DNA of 64,000 nucleotides from Roseivirga misakiensis (lineage in GTDB: Bacteria; Bacteroidota; Bacteroidia; Cytophagales; Cyclobacteriaceae). The position numbers and the translations under genes are program-made. The DNA lies in assembly GCF_001747105.1 (NCBI RefSeq), contig NZ_MDGQ01000003.1:496001-560000 (forward strand), read 5' to 3'. Positions 56,238 to 64,000 of this stretch are shown piece by piece. Below the pieces are notes generated by a model, which did no database searches, was not told the DNA's origin, and saw only the letters and a list, made by a program, of their open reading frames with translations. Positions within the stretch are counted from its first letter, which is position 1, and every line of letters starts with the position of its first letter.

Positions 56238-56879
56238 ATGTTTGTACTCAACGAAAAGCGATCGGTAGCGAATAACTTCTTGGCTCAACTAAGGGCAGAA
56301 GGCATTCAGAATGATCGACTTAGATTTAGAGAAAACTTAAAGCGACTCGGTACTTTATTGGCCTATGAAGTCTCAAAAAAGCTATCCTATTCCCCCGAAA
56401 AAATTAAGACCAGCTTGGCCGAAACCTCAATCGATACTTTATCGGACGACTTAGTAATTATTTCCATTCTTCGAGCCGCTGTTCCTTTTACTGAAGGTTT
56501 TGTTTCTGTATTTGATAATGCCGAAGTGGGCTTTATTGGTGCAGCGCGGAAGGAAGCCGGAGAGACCATAGACGTGGACCTTGACTACTTGGCCGCTCCT
56601 GATTTGACGGGTAAAACTGTGATCATTGTAGACCCAATGCTAGCCACCGGAAAATCGCTTGTTAAAAGTGTGGAAAGTCTCAGTGCCAATGGAGCACCAA
56701 AAAGTGTACACTTAGCATCTGTAATTGCCGCTCCTGAAGGAATCGAATTTATAAATGAAAACTTAGCATTAGATTTCAGCATCTGGACGTGTGCCCTAGA
56801 TGAAAAACTCAATGAAAAATCATACATAATTCCTGGGTTAGGTGATGCAGGGGACTTGGCTTTTGGGCCAAAATTATAG
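56238..56879 (+). CDS. upp: Uracil phosphoribosyltransferase
   Basis: A 213-residue enzyme of pyrimidine salvage. The PRPP loop IIVDPMLATGKSLVKSVE (about residues 129-146) and the uracil-binding end YIIPGLGDAGDLAFGPKL are clear. It makes UMP from uracil. Nine bases separate it from the antiporter gene. Confidence 0.96.
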   Translation: MFVLNEKRSVANNFLAQLRAEGIQNDRLRFRENLKRLGTLLAYEVSKKLSYSPEKIKTSLAETSIDTLSDDLVIISILRAAVPFTEGFVSVFDNAEVGFIGAARKEAGETIDVDLDYLAAPDLTGKTVIIVDPMLATGKSLVKSVESLSANGAPKSVHLASVIAAPEGIEFINENLALDFSIWTCALDEKLNEKSYIIPGLGDAGDLAFGPKL

Positions 56880-56887
56880 TACCATAG

Positions 56888-57829
56888 ATGTTGTTGGATA
56901 TTCTAATTTTAATTGTTGGGCTAGTGACGCTCATTTTGGGCGGTGACGTGCTGGTAAAGGGTGCTTCAAGAGTTGCTTTGCGGTTTGATGTGAGCCCGAT
57001 GATCGTAGGCCTTACGATTGTAGCCTTTAGTACTTCTGCTCCTGAAATGCTGGTCAGTTTAAATGCGGCTTTTAAAGAAGTACCTGACTTTGCGATGGGC
57101 AATGTGGTTGGTTCGAATATTGCCAATCTCTCATTAGTGCTCGGTACCGCTTGCCTATTCGGTTATATACCTATTCAAAAAGGCACCGCCAGACGAGACT
57201 GGTTGGTCACTATGCTTGCCTCGATTCTGCTATACTTTTTTACTAAAGATGGCGATTTAGTTCTATGGGAAGGAGCCATTCTATTTTCTTGCCTAATCGC
57301 TTACTTGGGCTACTTGCTGGTTATCACAAAGAAGGATCAAATCAAACTTGATGTCACTTACGACAGGTCTAAGGATTCGAATGCTGATAAGGCAAAAGAC
57401 TTACTTTACATAGGCCTAGGAGGTGTTTGCCTTTATTTTGGTTCAGACTGGTTTATCAGCGGAGCAGAATCTCTAGCGACTGATTTAGGGGTTTCCCAAC
57501 GTGTAATCGGCTTAACCGTGCTTGCTTTGGGCACTAGCTTACCAGAACTCGCTACTTCTATAATTGCAGCTAGAAAAGGAGAAACGGATCTTGCATTGGG
57601 CAATCTTTTTGGCTCCAACATCTTTAATATTCTTTCTATTCTCGGCATTACGAGCATGGTTCACGGACTCGGTGTGAATTCAATGATCATTGACAATGAT
57701 TTGATTTGGATGCTGGGTTTAACCTTAGGAATTCTTCCATTGATGCTTTTCCGACGAAGATTGAGCACCTTATCAGGGATCATCTTGCTGACTTTTTATG
57801 GTCTTTACATCTTCATGATCCTGAAATAG
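56888..57829 (+). CDS. Calcium/sodium antiporter (CaCA family, YrbG-like)
   Basis: A 313-residue protein with ten hydrophobic helices and the two inverted alpha-repeats of the CaCA family: FSTSAPEMLVSLNAAF...GNVVGSNIANL in the first half, and LGTSLPELATSIIAA...GNLFGSNIFNI in the second. It exchanges Ca2+ or Na+ across the inner membrane. A loop of charged residues (about 155-170) separates the halves, as usual. The following gene begins two bases after its stop. Confidence 0.95.
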   Translation: MLLDILILIVGLVTLILGGDVLVKGASRVALRFDVSPMIVGLTIVAFSTSAPEMLVSLNAAFKEVPDFAMGNVVGSNIANLSLVLGTACLFGYIPIQKGTARRDWLVTMLASILLYFFTKDGDLVLWEGAILFSCLIAYLGYLLVITKKDQIKLDVTYDRSKDSNADKAKDLLYIGLGGVCLYFGSDWFISGAESLATDLGVSQRVIGLTVLALGTSLPELATSIIAARKGETDLALGNLFGSNIFNILSILGITSMVHGLGVNSMIIDNDLIWMLGLTLGILPLMLFRRRLSTLSGIILLTFYGLYIFMILK

Positions 57830-57831
57830 CT

Positions 57832-58281
57832 ATGGAGGAGGTACTGGCTTATATTGGCATATTTTTATTGGCCTGTCTTAAATCAATTTTCCCACCTGTA
57901 TTAGGTCCTCAAGTAGGAATGACGAATCTGGAAATTATTTTGATTACGCTTGCTGGATTAATGACTAGTGTGACGCTATTCACTTTTTTAGGCGAAAAGA
58001 TCAAAAAACATGTCATTCCTGTTTTCATAAAAAACCCCAAGAAGTTTTCTCCAAAAAGTAGGAGAATGGTTCGTATTTGGAAGAAATACGGCATCGTTGG
58101 TGTCTGTTTTCTAACACCTCTGATTCTATCTCCGCCGGGTGGGGCATTATTAGTTTCTTCTGTTGGCGCTCCACGTAAGCAGGTCTTTTTCTACATGCTA
58201 CTTTTCGGAATTATGTGGTCTACTATATGGACTTATTCTGTAGACTGGTTAATGGATGTGGGACTAGTAAGTTCGCATTAA
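57832..58281 (+). CDS. Small integral membrane protein, Sm_multidrug_ex-like
   Basis: A 149-residue protein from the ATG at 57832, two bases after the antiporter stop; an upstream in-frame start at 57706 lies inside that gene. Four hydrophobic helices: YIGIFLLACLKSIFPPVLGP, LEIILITLAGLMTSVTLFTF, GVCFLTPLILSPPGGALL, FFYMLLFGIMWSTIWTYSV. The arrangement, with a basic cytoplasmic loop after helix 2, matches small membrane proteins annotated as multidrug-export-like (PF06695 type); no transport substrate is known. Confidence 0.7.
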   Translation: MEEVLAYIGIFLLACLKSIFPPVLGPQVGMTNLEIILITLAGLMTSVTLFTFLGEKIKKHVIPVFIKNPKKFSPKSRRMVRIWKKYGIVGVCFLTPLILSPPGGALLVSSVGAPRKQVFFYMLLFGIMWSTIWTYSVDWLMDVGLVSSH

Positions 58282-58285
58282 GTTG

Positions 58286-59185
58286 CTACTCCTCGTCGGG
58301 CAGCATTTCTATATCCTGAATCAATACTTTTTTAGAAATAGCCTGACCCGTCTTTGTAGCCGCTAAACCACCCAAAGCAGTTTCTTTATATCTAGTTTCC
58401 ATACTTTGCCCAACTTCACCCATAGCTTCTACGCATTCGTCTACCGGAATTACAGCACTCACGTCAGCCAAGGCAATTTGTGCCGAGCTATTGGCAATAG
58501 CTGCCGCGCTAGCATTTCTGACCACGCACGGTACCTCAACCAAACCTGCCACAGGGTCGCAAACCAAACCTAACATGCATTGTATGGTAATGGCCACGGC
58601 ATTAAAAACTTGATCAATACTTCCCCCGAGGCAATAAACCATAGCGCCAGCACCCATCGCTGCAGCACTTCCAGTTTCCGCTTGGCATCCACCAACCGCT
58701 CCTGCTATAGACGCTCTTTTTTCCATGATCAAGGCAATTCCGGCACCAACCAAAAGGCCTTCCATAATGGAGCGATCGGGCAAATCATGCAGTTCTTGAA
58801 GAGTAACCATTACACCAGGTAAAATACCTGAAGCACCCGCGGTGGGTGCAGCTACTACCCTGCCCATGCAGGAATTCACCTCTTTTGCGGCCAATGCTCT
58901 TGAAATAAGCACTTGAAATTCCTTTGATAATACAGGCGTTGGGTAGTTGAAAACCTTCTTAGCGCCATTATTGATCATTCCAGAACGTGAAGTCATTTCT
59001 TCTGTCAACCCTGTTTGAACGGCCTCCTTCATCACTTTGTAGGCATTCTCCAAACCAACCCACATCAACTCTTCCGTGGCTTGCTTTTGGTCAACCTCAT
59101 ATTCAATGACTGATTGCGGTAATGAAATATCATTATCCATGCAGTAAGCCTTCCACCCCTTAAAGTCTTCGAACAAGTAACTCAT
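58286..59185 (-). CDS. sdaAA: L-serine dehydratase, iron-sulfur type, alpha subunit
   Basis: A 299-residue enzyme of alpha-subunit length. Conserved motifs: VVAAPTAGASGILPGVMVTL, GGCQAETGSAAAMGAGAMVY and GLVCDPVAGLVEVPCVVRNA, with three Cys that bind the 4Fe-4S cluster. It deaminates serine to pyruvate. The beta subunit is not encoded next to it, so either it is elsewhere or this form works without it. Confidence 0.92.
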   Translation of the reverse strand: MSYLFEDFKGWKAYCMDNDISLPQSVIEYEVDQKQATEELMWVGLENAYKVMKEAVQTGLTEEMTSRSGMINNGAKKVFNYPTPVLSKEFQVLISRALAAKEVNSCMGRVVAAPTAGASGILPGVMVTLQELHDLPDRSIMEGLLVGAGIALIMEKRASIAGAVGGCQAETGSAAAMGAGAMVYCLGGSIDQVFNAVAITIQCMLGLVCDPVAGLVEVPCVVRNASAAAIANSSAQIALADVSAVIPVDECVEAMGEVGQSMETRYKETALGGLAATKTGQAISKKVLIQDIEMLPDEE

Positions 59186-59400
59186 CTCAAATTCTTTTGT
59201 CCAAAGCTAAGTCATTTTGTGCAAACGATTGATTTGAATCGGTGAATTGTATCTTATCCATGTCTTCTTGTCGACTGATCTAAAGATGAATCCGATTGCT
59301 GGATTAATGTGTTTAATATCCAACGTGTGTTCCAACATTGAGCGTGCGAAAAGACTATTCACAATTCTGAAAGAGCCGATATATTAGATCAAACTATCAT

Positions 59401-59408
59401 TATCTTTG
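59401..59408 (+). promoter_or_regulatory. -7 box TATCTTTG just before hemE
   Basis: TATCTTTG ends four bases before the hemE ATG, so the mRNA is predicted to be leaderless or nearly so. No TTG at the canonical -33 spacing. The 59186-59400 gap holds no other feature I can name. Confidence 0.5.
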
Positions 59409-59412
59409 CCGC

Positions 59413-60462
59413 ATGGAATTGCAAAACGACTTACTAATAAGAGCGGCGAAAGGTGAAAAAACAGAAAGAACTCCAGTTTGGCTTATGCGTCAGGCTGGTC
59501 GAATTTTACCAGAATACCGAGCGGTTAGAAATTCACTTAGCGGTTTCATAGAATTAGTGACGACTCCCGAGCTAGCTGCGGAAGTCACTATCCAACCTGT
59601 GGATATTTTGGGTGTGGACGCCGCTATTATATTCTCAGATATTTTGGTGATCCCAGAAGCCATGGGGCTTAAATACGAAATGGTTGAAAAAAAGGGCCCG
59701 TGGTTTCCAGAAACCGTCAATGGATATGACGATTTTAACAAGCTAAGGAAAGCTGATGTTGAGTCTGATTTGGGCTATGTTCTTGAAGCTATTAAAATCA
59801 CTAAGAAAGAATTAAATGGTCGCGTGCCATTGATCGGTTTTGCAGGAGCGCCTTGGACGATTTTCTGCTATATGATTGAAGGTCAAGGAAGCAAAACTTT
59901 TTCGAAAGCTAGAAGAATGCTCTACAATGAGCCTCTCCTTGCCGATCAGCTATTACAACTCATCACTGACAGCACTATTGATTATTTGAAAGCTCAAATT
60001 GCTGCAGGAGCAGACATTGTACAAGTATTTGATTCTTGGGCGGGCATTTTACCTCCCGATCATTACCAAAAATATTCAATGAAGTACATCGCTCAAATTT
60101 GCGACGCCATTGAGGAAGTTCCAGTAACTGTATTTGCCAAGGGAGCCTATTTTGCCAGACAAGAGATGCGTCACTTAAATTGTCAAACAGTTGGGCTTGA
60201 TTGGAATATGGATATTCAAGAATCCAGACGCCTAATCGGGGAAAATAAGACTTTGCAGGGTAACTTAGATCCTTGTACGCTATACGGTTCTACCACAGAA
60301 ATAGAAACTGCGACTAGAAAGATGCTCGACGGCTTTGGGCCAAGCAGACACATTGCCAACCTCGGTCATGGGGTTTATCCGGATACCGACCCAGAAAAGG
60401 TAAAGGTGTTTATTAACACGGTTAAGGAGTATAGCGCTGTCATGCACAGTACCTCCAACTAG
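59413..60462 (+). CDS. hemE: Uroporphyrinogen decarboxylase
   Basis: A 349-residue enzyme of haem synthesis. The start [20 protein letters not shown] (about residues 20-39) holds the active-site Arg pair, followed by [18 protein letters not shown] with the catalytic Asp, [16 protein letters not shown], and [14 protein letters not shown] near the end. It decarboxylates the four acetate side chains of uroporphyrinogen III. It stands alone here; other hem genes are outside the window. Confidence 0.97.
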   Translation: MELQNDLLIRAAKGEKTERTPVWLMRQAGRILPEYRAVRNSLSGFIELVTTPELAAEVTIQPVDILGVDAAIIFSDILVIPEAMGLKYEMVEKKGPWFPETVNGYDDFNKLRKADVESDLGYVLEAIKITKKELNGRVPLIGFAGAPWTIFCYMIEGQGSKTFSKARRMLYNEPLLADQLLQLITDSTIDYLKAQIAAGADIVQVFDSWAGILPPDHYQKYSMKYIAQICDAIEEVPVTVFAKGAYFARQEMRHLNCQTVGLDWNMDIQESRRLIGENKTLQGNLDPCTLYGSTTEIETATRKMLDGFGPSRHIANLGHGVYPDTDPEKVKVFINTVKEYSAVMHSTSN

Positions 60463-60528
60463 TCTCTGGCGAGTTTTTCTTTTTACTTCTTAATCGATTC
60501 CGCTATTTTGTGTGTTTAAGCAGACAAG

Positions 60529-61845
60529 ATGAAGCGAATCCTATCTATTGCAGTAGCCATTTTACTCACAACGGCGCTGTCTTCCACGAATTTCAAAAAC
60601 GATCCTAAACCCAGTCTGAAGGAGAAAGTGCTCGAACTGGCAAAGAAAGTTGAACCAAAAGTTGTCAACTGGCGGCATTGGGTACATGAGAATGCAGAAT
60701 TATCGAATCGAGAGTTTAAAACGGCGGCTTATGTATCGGCACACTTAAAGAGTCTTGGTTTCGACGTTCAAGAAAACGTGGCAAAAACTGGTGTAGTAGG
60801 TATTCTGAAAGGAGGAAAACCGGGTCCGGTGATTGGCCTAAGGGCTGATATGGATGGGCTTCCCGTAAAAGAGCGCGCAGATATTCCTTGGGCTTCTAAG
60901 CAAATTGGGGAATATAATGGTGAAGAAGTTCCTGTAATGCATGCCTGTGGTCATGATACTCATGTGGCTATTTTGATGGGTGTGGCTGAAGTATTGAGCG
61001 AAATAAAGTCTGACTTAAAAGGAACCATCAAATTTATATTTCAGCCTGCGGAGGAGGGAGCTCCTCCAGGAGAAGAAGGCGGTGCTGAGCTTATGGTGAA
61101 AGAGGGCGTGACCAAAGGTATGGACGCCATTTTCGGTTTACACATTAATTCTAAAACGGAAGCAGGAAAGGTTCGCTATCGATCAGCTGGTATTATGGCG
61201 GCTGTCAACAGTTTCAGCATTAAAATCAAAGGTGTTCAAACTCATGGCTCTACTCCTTGGACTGGTGTAGACCCAATCGTTACGGCAGCTCAAATCATTA
61301 ACAATGCCCAAACAGTTGTGAGTAGAAGTTTACCCCTTACAAAAGCAGCGGCTGTTTTGACTTTCGGTAAAGTAGAAGGAGGCGTTAGAAGTAATATTAT
61401 TCCGGAAGAAGTTGAACTTGTAGGCACCATCAGAACCCTTGATGCTGGCATGAGACAAACGCTTTTCGATAGGTTTGAAAGAATTGTAAAGAATACTGGA
61501 GAAAGTAACGGTGCCGAAGCTGTACTAACGATTAATAAGGGATACCCAGTCACCTATAATGACCCTGATTTGACCGCTATGATGGCCGATACTTTTATTG
61601 AAGTAGCCGGTGCCGATAACGTTGAATCAAATATGGACGCCATCACAGGTGCTGAAGATTTTTCGTTCTTTCAAGAGCAAATTCCTGGGCTTTACTTTTT
61701 CATTGGTGGTATGAAAAAGGGTCAAGACCCTTCTACGGCTGCACCACATCATACGCCTGACTTTTATGTAGATGACTCTGGCTTGCTAAACGGCATTAAA
61801 CTTTTGAGTAGAATGGCGGTTGATTATGGGGAGAAAAGGAATTAA
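60529..61845 (+). CDS. Secreted M20-family amidohydrolase
   Basis: A 438-residue protein with a signal peptide (ends TTALSST). Metal ligands of the M20D group are visible: MHACGHDTHVAIL (about residues 137-149, with the ligand Cys and His), QPAEEGAPPGEEGG with the general-base Glu, GLHINSKTEAG, and GAEDFSFFQEQIPG. It hydrolyses N-acylated amino acids or peptides, here outside the cytoplasm. Relatives act on hippurate and indole-acetyl amino acids; the substrate is unknown. Confidence 0.92.
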   Translation: MKRILSIAVAILLTTALSSTNFKNDPKPSLKEKVLELAKKVEPKVVNWRHWVHENAELSNREFKTAAYVSAHLKSLGFDVQENVAKTGVVGILKGGKPGPVIGLRADMDGLPVKERADIPWASKQIGEYNGEEVPVMHACGHDTHVAILMGVAEVLSEIKSDLKGTIKFIFQPAEEGAPPGEEGGAELMVKEGVTKGMDAIFGLHINSKTEAGKVRYRSAGIMAAVNSFSIKIKGVQTHGSTPWTGVDPIVTAAQIINNAQTVVSRSLPLTKAAAVLTFGKVEGGVRSNIIPEEVELVGTIRTLDAGMRQTLFDRFERIVKNTGESNGAEAVLTINKGYPVTYNDPDLTAMMADTFIEVAGADNVESNMDAITGAEDFSFFQEQIPGLYFFIGGMKKGQDPSTAAPHHTPDFYVDDSGLLNGIKLLSRMAVDYGEKRN

Positions 61846-61877
61846 AACAACGCCTTTAAAAATTAAGCAAAGGAATT

Positions 61878-62120
61878 ATGGATAAAGATAAGATTGTACT
61901 AACCCTGACATCAAAAAAGTTTCAAACCATTGGTATATTGATCTCTATCGGATTCGTTGTTTTAAATATCTTCCAGTTGAGCATTCTAGACGAAGTAATC
62001 GATAAGAATTATGATTTGAAGAGAGGCATCCTAGTCTCTACCATGATATTCTTTGGACTTCTGGCTTGTATTGGAATAGCCACGATGATCTACAACAAAA
62101 AAAATAACAATATTAGGTAG
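61878..62120 (+). CDS. Small two-helix membrane protein
   Basis: An 80-residue protein with two hydrophobic helices (about residues 16-33 and 49-69) joined by a short charged loop, and a basic Asn-rich tail (YNKKNNNIR). Starts 32 bases after the M20 gene on the same strand. No family is recognised; real because of helix pattern and position. Confidence 0.6.
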   Translation: MDKDKIVLTLTSKKFQTIGILISIGFVVLNIFQLSILDEVIDKNYDLKRGILVSTMIFFGLLACIGIATMIYNKKNNNIR

Positions 62121-62160
62121 TGAGTGTAAGTAATTTGTCTTACTAAATTCTCAATACTTT

Positions 62161-62484
62161 CTAGAGATAATCTTCTCGCACAGGGCTGAAAGCATCTAAA
62201 AGTTGGCAATCGGTGATGGCCTTTCCGCTATGTACCATGTTTGAAGGAATAACTGCTACATCACCTGACTTCATAACTTTAGATTGACCATCTAAAATCA
62301 ATTCAAACTCGCCTGATATAACCTGTGCTGCAATTTGTTCGTGTGGGTGACTATGCTCAGGAAGTACGCTACCCGCTTTAATATCCCAATAGGCCAACGT
62401 CATCTTCTCTGAATGAATCATTTTAACAGAAAAGCCAGGGAGTAATTCTCTTGATGCTATATCTTCTAAATTAATAAATGGCAT
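62161..62484 (-). CDS. Cupin-domain protein
   Basis: A 107-residue single cupin: LPEHSHPHEQIAAQVISGEFEL holds the metal-binding His-x-His and Glu, and GDVAVIPSNMVHSGKAI the second His. Such small cupins bind a metal and often a sugar or phenol; no activity can be assigned. Its start overlaps the stop of the heptose kinase by one base, so the two are co-transcribed. Confidence 0.88.
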   Translation of the reverse strand: MPFINLEDIASRELLPGFSVKMIHSEKMTLAYWDIKAGSVLPEHSHPHEQIAAQVISGEFELILDGQSKVMKSGDVAVIPSNMVHSGKAITDCQLLDAFSPVREDYL

Positions 62485-63479
62485 CAGTCAAAGAGGTTTT
62501 GTTCGTCAGCTTCGGCGGCTAAGTCATTTCTGTTTACGGGAACCACACCTACGTGTTCACAGACGAGCCCCCCTCCTAAATTAGCCAATGCGGCAGTTCT
62601 TTTAGCATCTAAGCCTGCAGCTAATCCACATGCCACAATGCTGATAACGGTGTCTCCTGCTCCAGAAACATCAGAAATCTGTCTTATGTGGGCAGGTATA
62701 AGATGAGTATCACCGTTATCCTTCATGAATACGCCGTGTTCCGAAAGCGTAACCATCACCATTTTAGCATCCAGCCTATCCTGAAGTTCCTTTGCTCCTG
62801 ATTTCACAGATGCTAGATTGGTTGGATCGCATTCTATTTCCAAACCCTCTCTCAGCTCTTTTAAATTTGGTTTGAAAAGCGTGACACCTTTATAGTCTAA
62901 AAAGTTCTTCTTTTTCGGATCAACAACTGTTGGAATATTGAGCTTATTCGCCTCAGCGATTGTTTCTGATATGATTTTCTTATTAATCACCCCTTTATCG
63001 TAATCTTCGAAGATCACGGCATCGCATTCTGGAAGTAGGTTCTTGATATGAGCCAAGAGGCTCTTTTGCTCTATTTTACTTAACTCCTTATCGGTTTCAG
63101 TATCTACTCGAAGTAATTGATGTGCTCCTGAAAGTACTCGTTCTTTCACGGTCGTGCTTCTCTCTGCACTGATAATCATTCCTTTTCCCGGAATTCCTCG
63201 CTCCTCTAAACGATCTAGAAAAAACTTACCATCTAGATCATCTCCAACCACTGCACAAGGTATGGGTGTAGCACCCAAAGCCTGAACATTTAGAGCCACA
63301 TTGGCAGCACCTCCCAATCTCTTCTCTTTTTTCTCTGCTAATACCACAGGTACTGGTGCCTCAGGGGATATTCTACTTACACTTCCCCATATATATGAAT
63401 CTACCATTACATCGCCTATCACAAGTATTTTCAGCTTGTCGAAGACATTAAAAAGTGATTTGGCGTTGGAGAAACTCAT
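62484..63479 (-). CDS. rfaE1: D-glycero-beta-D-manno-heptose-7-phosphate kinase
   Basis: A 331-residue PfkB-family sugar kinase matching the HldE kinase domain alone: MVDSYIWGSVSRISPEAPVP, LGGAANVALNVQALGATP, DYDKGVI, and DVSGAGDTVISI with the catalytic Asp. It makes heptose-1,7-bisphosphate for ADP-heptose and lipopolysaccharide core. The adenylyltransferase domain of bifunctional HldE is absent, as in organisms with separate RfaE1 and RfaE2. It lies directly after the aminotransferase gene. Confidence 0.92.
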   Translation of the reverse strand: MSFSNAKSLFNVFDKLKILVIGDVMVDSYIWGSVSRISPEAPVPVVLAEKKEKRLGGAANVALNVQALGATPIPCAVVGDDLDGKFFLDRLEERGIPGKGMIISAERSTTVKERVLSGAHQLLRVDTETDKELSKIEQKSLLAHIKNLLPECDAVIFEDYDKGVINKKIISETIAEANKLNIPTVVDPKKKNFLDYKGVTLFKPNLKELREGLEIECDPTNLASVKSGAKELQDRLDAKMVMVTLSEHGVFMKDNGDTHLIPAHIRQISDVSGAGDTVISIVACGLAAGLDAKRTAALANLGGGLVCEHVGVVPVNRNDLAAEADEQNLFD

Positions 63480-64000
63480 TTACGACAGTTTAGATAGTGC
63501 CTTTTTTATTCTAGCGATCGCTTCGCGCAAATCTTCTTCAGAGGCCGCGTAAGAAAGCCTAATGCAATTAGGGTCTCCAAAAGCTTCGCCTGTAACTAGT
63601 GAAACATGGGCATGATCAAGCAAAAACATACTTAAATCACTCGCATTGTTGATGGTGGTTTCACCATCAGTTTTACCAAAGTAAGCACTGATATCGGGGA
63701 AAAAGTAAAAAGCTCCTTGAGGAACATTGGTCTTAAAGCCCGGAATCTCATCAAGTAGTTCTTTGACCAAATCTCTTCTTCTGAAATACTCTTTGGCCAT
63801 TTCTTTTGTAGGGCCTAAATCGGAAGTTAACCCTGTTAAAGCTGCTCTTTGGGCAATACCACAATTAGCAGAAGTGAATTGACCTTGTACTTTGTTACAA
63901 GCCTTGGCTAGCCAAAGAGGTGCTCCTATATAGCCGACCCTCCAGCCAGTCATAGCAAAACCTTTTGCCATACCATTCACAGTCACTGTTCTTTCCAGCA
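63480..64000 (-). CDS. Pyridoxal-phosphate aminotransferase, N-terminal part missing
   Basis: The frame is open to the window edge, so about 173 C-terminal residues are visible. NGMAKGFAMTGWRVGYIGAP holds the lysine that binds PLP and the conserved Arg, and YAASEEDLREAIARI is a typical class-I end. The best reading is an aspartate-type aminotransferase (AspC/AatA) of family I, but the substrate cannot be fixed from this part. Its stop is one base from the kinase start. Confidence 0.93.
   Translation of the reverse strand, partial: LERTVTVNGMAKGFAMTGWRVGYIGAPLWLAKACNKVQGQFTSANCGIAQRAALTGLTSDLGPTKEMAKEYFRRRDLVKELLDEIPGFKTNVPQGAFYFFPDISAYFGKTDGETTINNASDLSMFLLDHAHVSLVTGEAFGDPNCIRLSYAASEEDLREAIARIKKALSKLS

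Noticed and set aside
57706-57831. Longer N-terminus for the small membrane protein
   Set aside because: It would overlap the antiporter gene and adds a polar, unrelated segment; the ATG at 57832 directly follows the antiporter stop and starts with a membrane helix.
59186-59400. Riboswitch or attenuator before hemE
   Set aside because: The -7 box lies next to the start codon, leaving no leader RNA for a riboswitch, and no strong inverted repeat is seen.

Overview
The window is a 64-kb stretch of a Bacteroidota chromosome, most likely from the order Cytophagales (inference). The gene content supports this: a TonB-dependent receptor followed by two DUF4249 lipoproteins, DUF4920, DUF2911 and head-GIN (DUF2807) envelope proteins, a DnaJ with a reduced zinc centre, and a PafA-type phosphatase. 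Several genes are preceded by the Bacteroidota -7 box TAnnTTTG; at atpD and the tRNA gene a TTG lies exactly 19 bases further upstream. No rRNA operon, CRISPR array, IS element or integrase gene was seen.

Layout. 1-5.9 kb: the end of a short-chain dehydrogenase, a secreted pentapeptide protein, and a minus-strand operon of a membrane transglutaminase, an ATP-grasp ligase, a small anchored protein and a beta-barrel. 5.4-11.1 kb: a DUF4920 lipoprotein, a small HTH regulator, and a TonB receptor with two DUF4249 partners. 11.3-18.6 kb: a WG-repeat protein, a PafA phosphatase and three tandem paralogues of a secreted CBM9/DOMON-like protein. 18.6-21.6 kb: a short AT-rich accessory island ending in tRNA-Ala(GGC), with an AbiH-family defence gene, a NYN-domain nuclease broken by a 13-bp tandem duplication, and an orphan ORF. 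21.7-29.5 kb: NlpC/P60 and CAP proteins, a duplicated secreted pair, a thioesterase with its TetR regulator, dnaK, an LpxL-type acyltransferase and a GIN-domain protein. 29.7-37.4 kb: five tightly packed genes of the planctomycete-cytochrome type (PSCyt1/DUF1549/DUF1553, DUF1501, NHL, CHB_HEX, DUF2231-cytochrome-LRR). 37.5-43.2 kb: prfC, an RluA-family pseudouridine synthase, and an AT-rich group with a Gly-linker lipoprotein, its overlapping partner and an LRR protein. 43.2-64 kb: mostly housekeeping genes: atpC-atpD, a histidine kinase, a NatAB-like ABC exporter, dnaJ-grpE, DUF2911, obgE-adk-hpt, an M42 peptidase, upp, a Ca/Na antiporter, a serine dehydratase, hemE, an M20 amidohydrolase, a cupin, a heptose kinase and the end of an aminotransferase.

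The best candidate for something undescribed is the 18.6-21.6 kb island. A 21-bp repeat with two mismatches lies at the 3' end of tRNA-Ala and again 2.95 kb away. At the distal copy it adjoins a terminator that would have served the tRNA before insertion. This fits integration at the tRNA 3' end of a very small element without an integrase, carrying abiH and a NYN nuclease that is now off, reversibly or not, because of a 13-bp duplication. Other points for a second look are the transglutaminase/ATP-grasp operon with an apparently intact Cys-His-Asp triad, a row of four hairpins between the acyltransferase and GIN genes, a matched pair of TetR operators, a stranded tRNA promoter with a partial tRNA copy, and the lipoprotein with a Gly linker and possible JAMM-like C-terminus.
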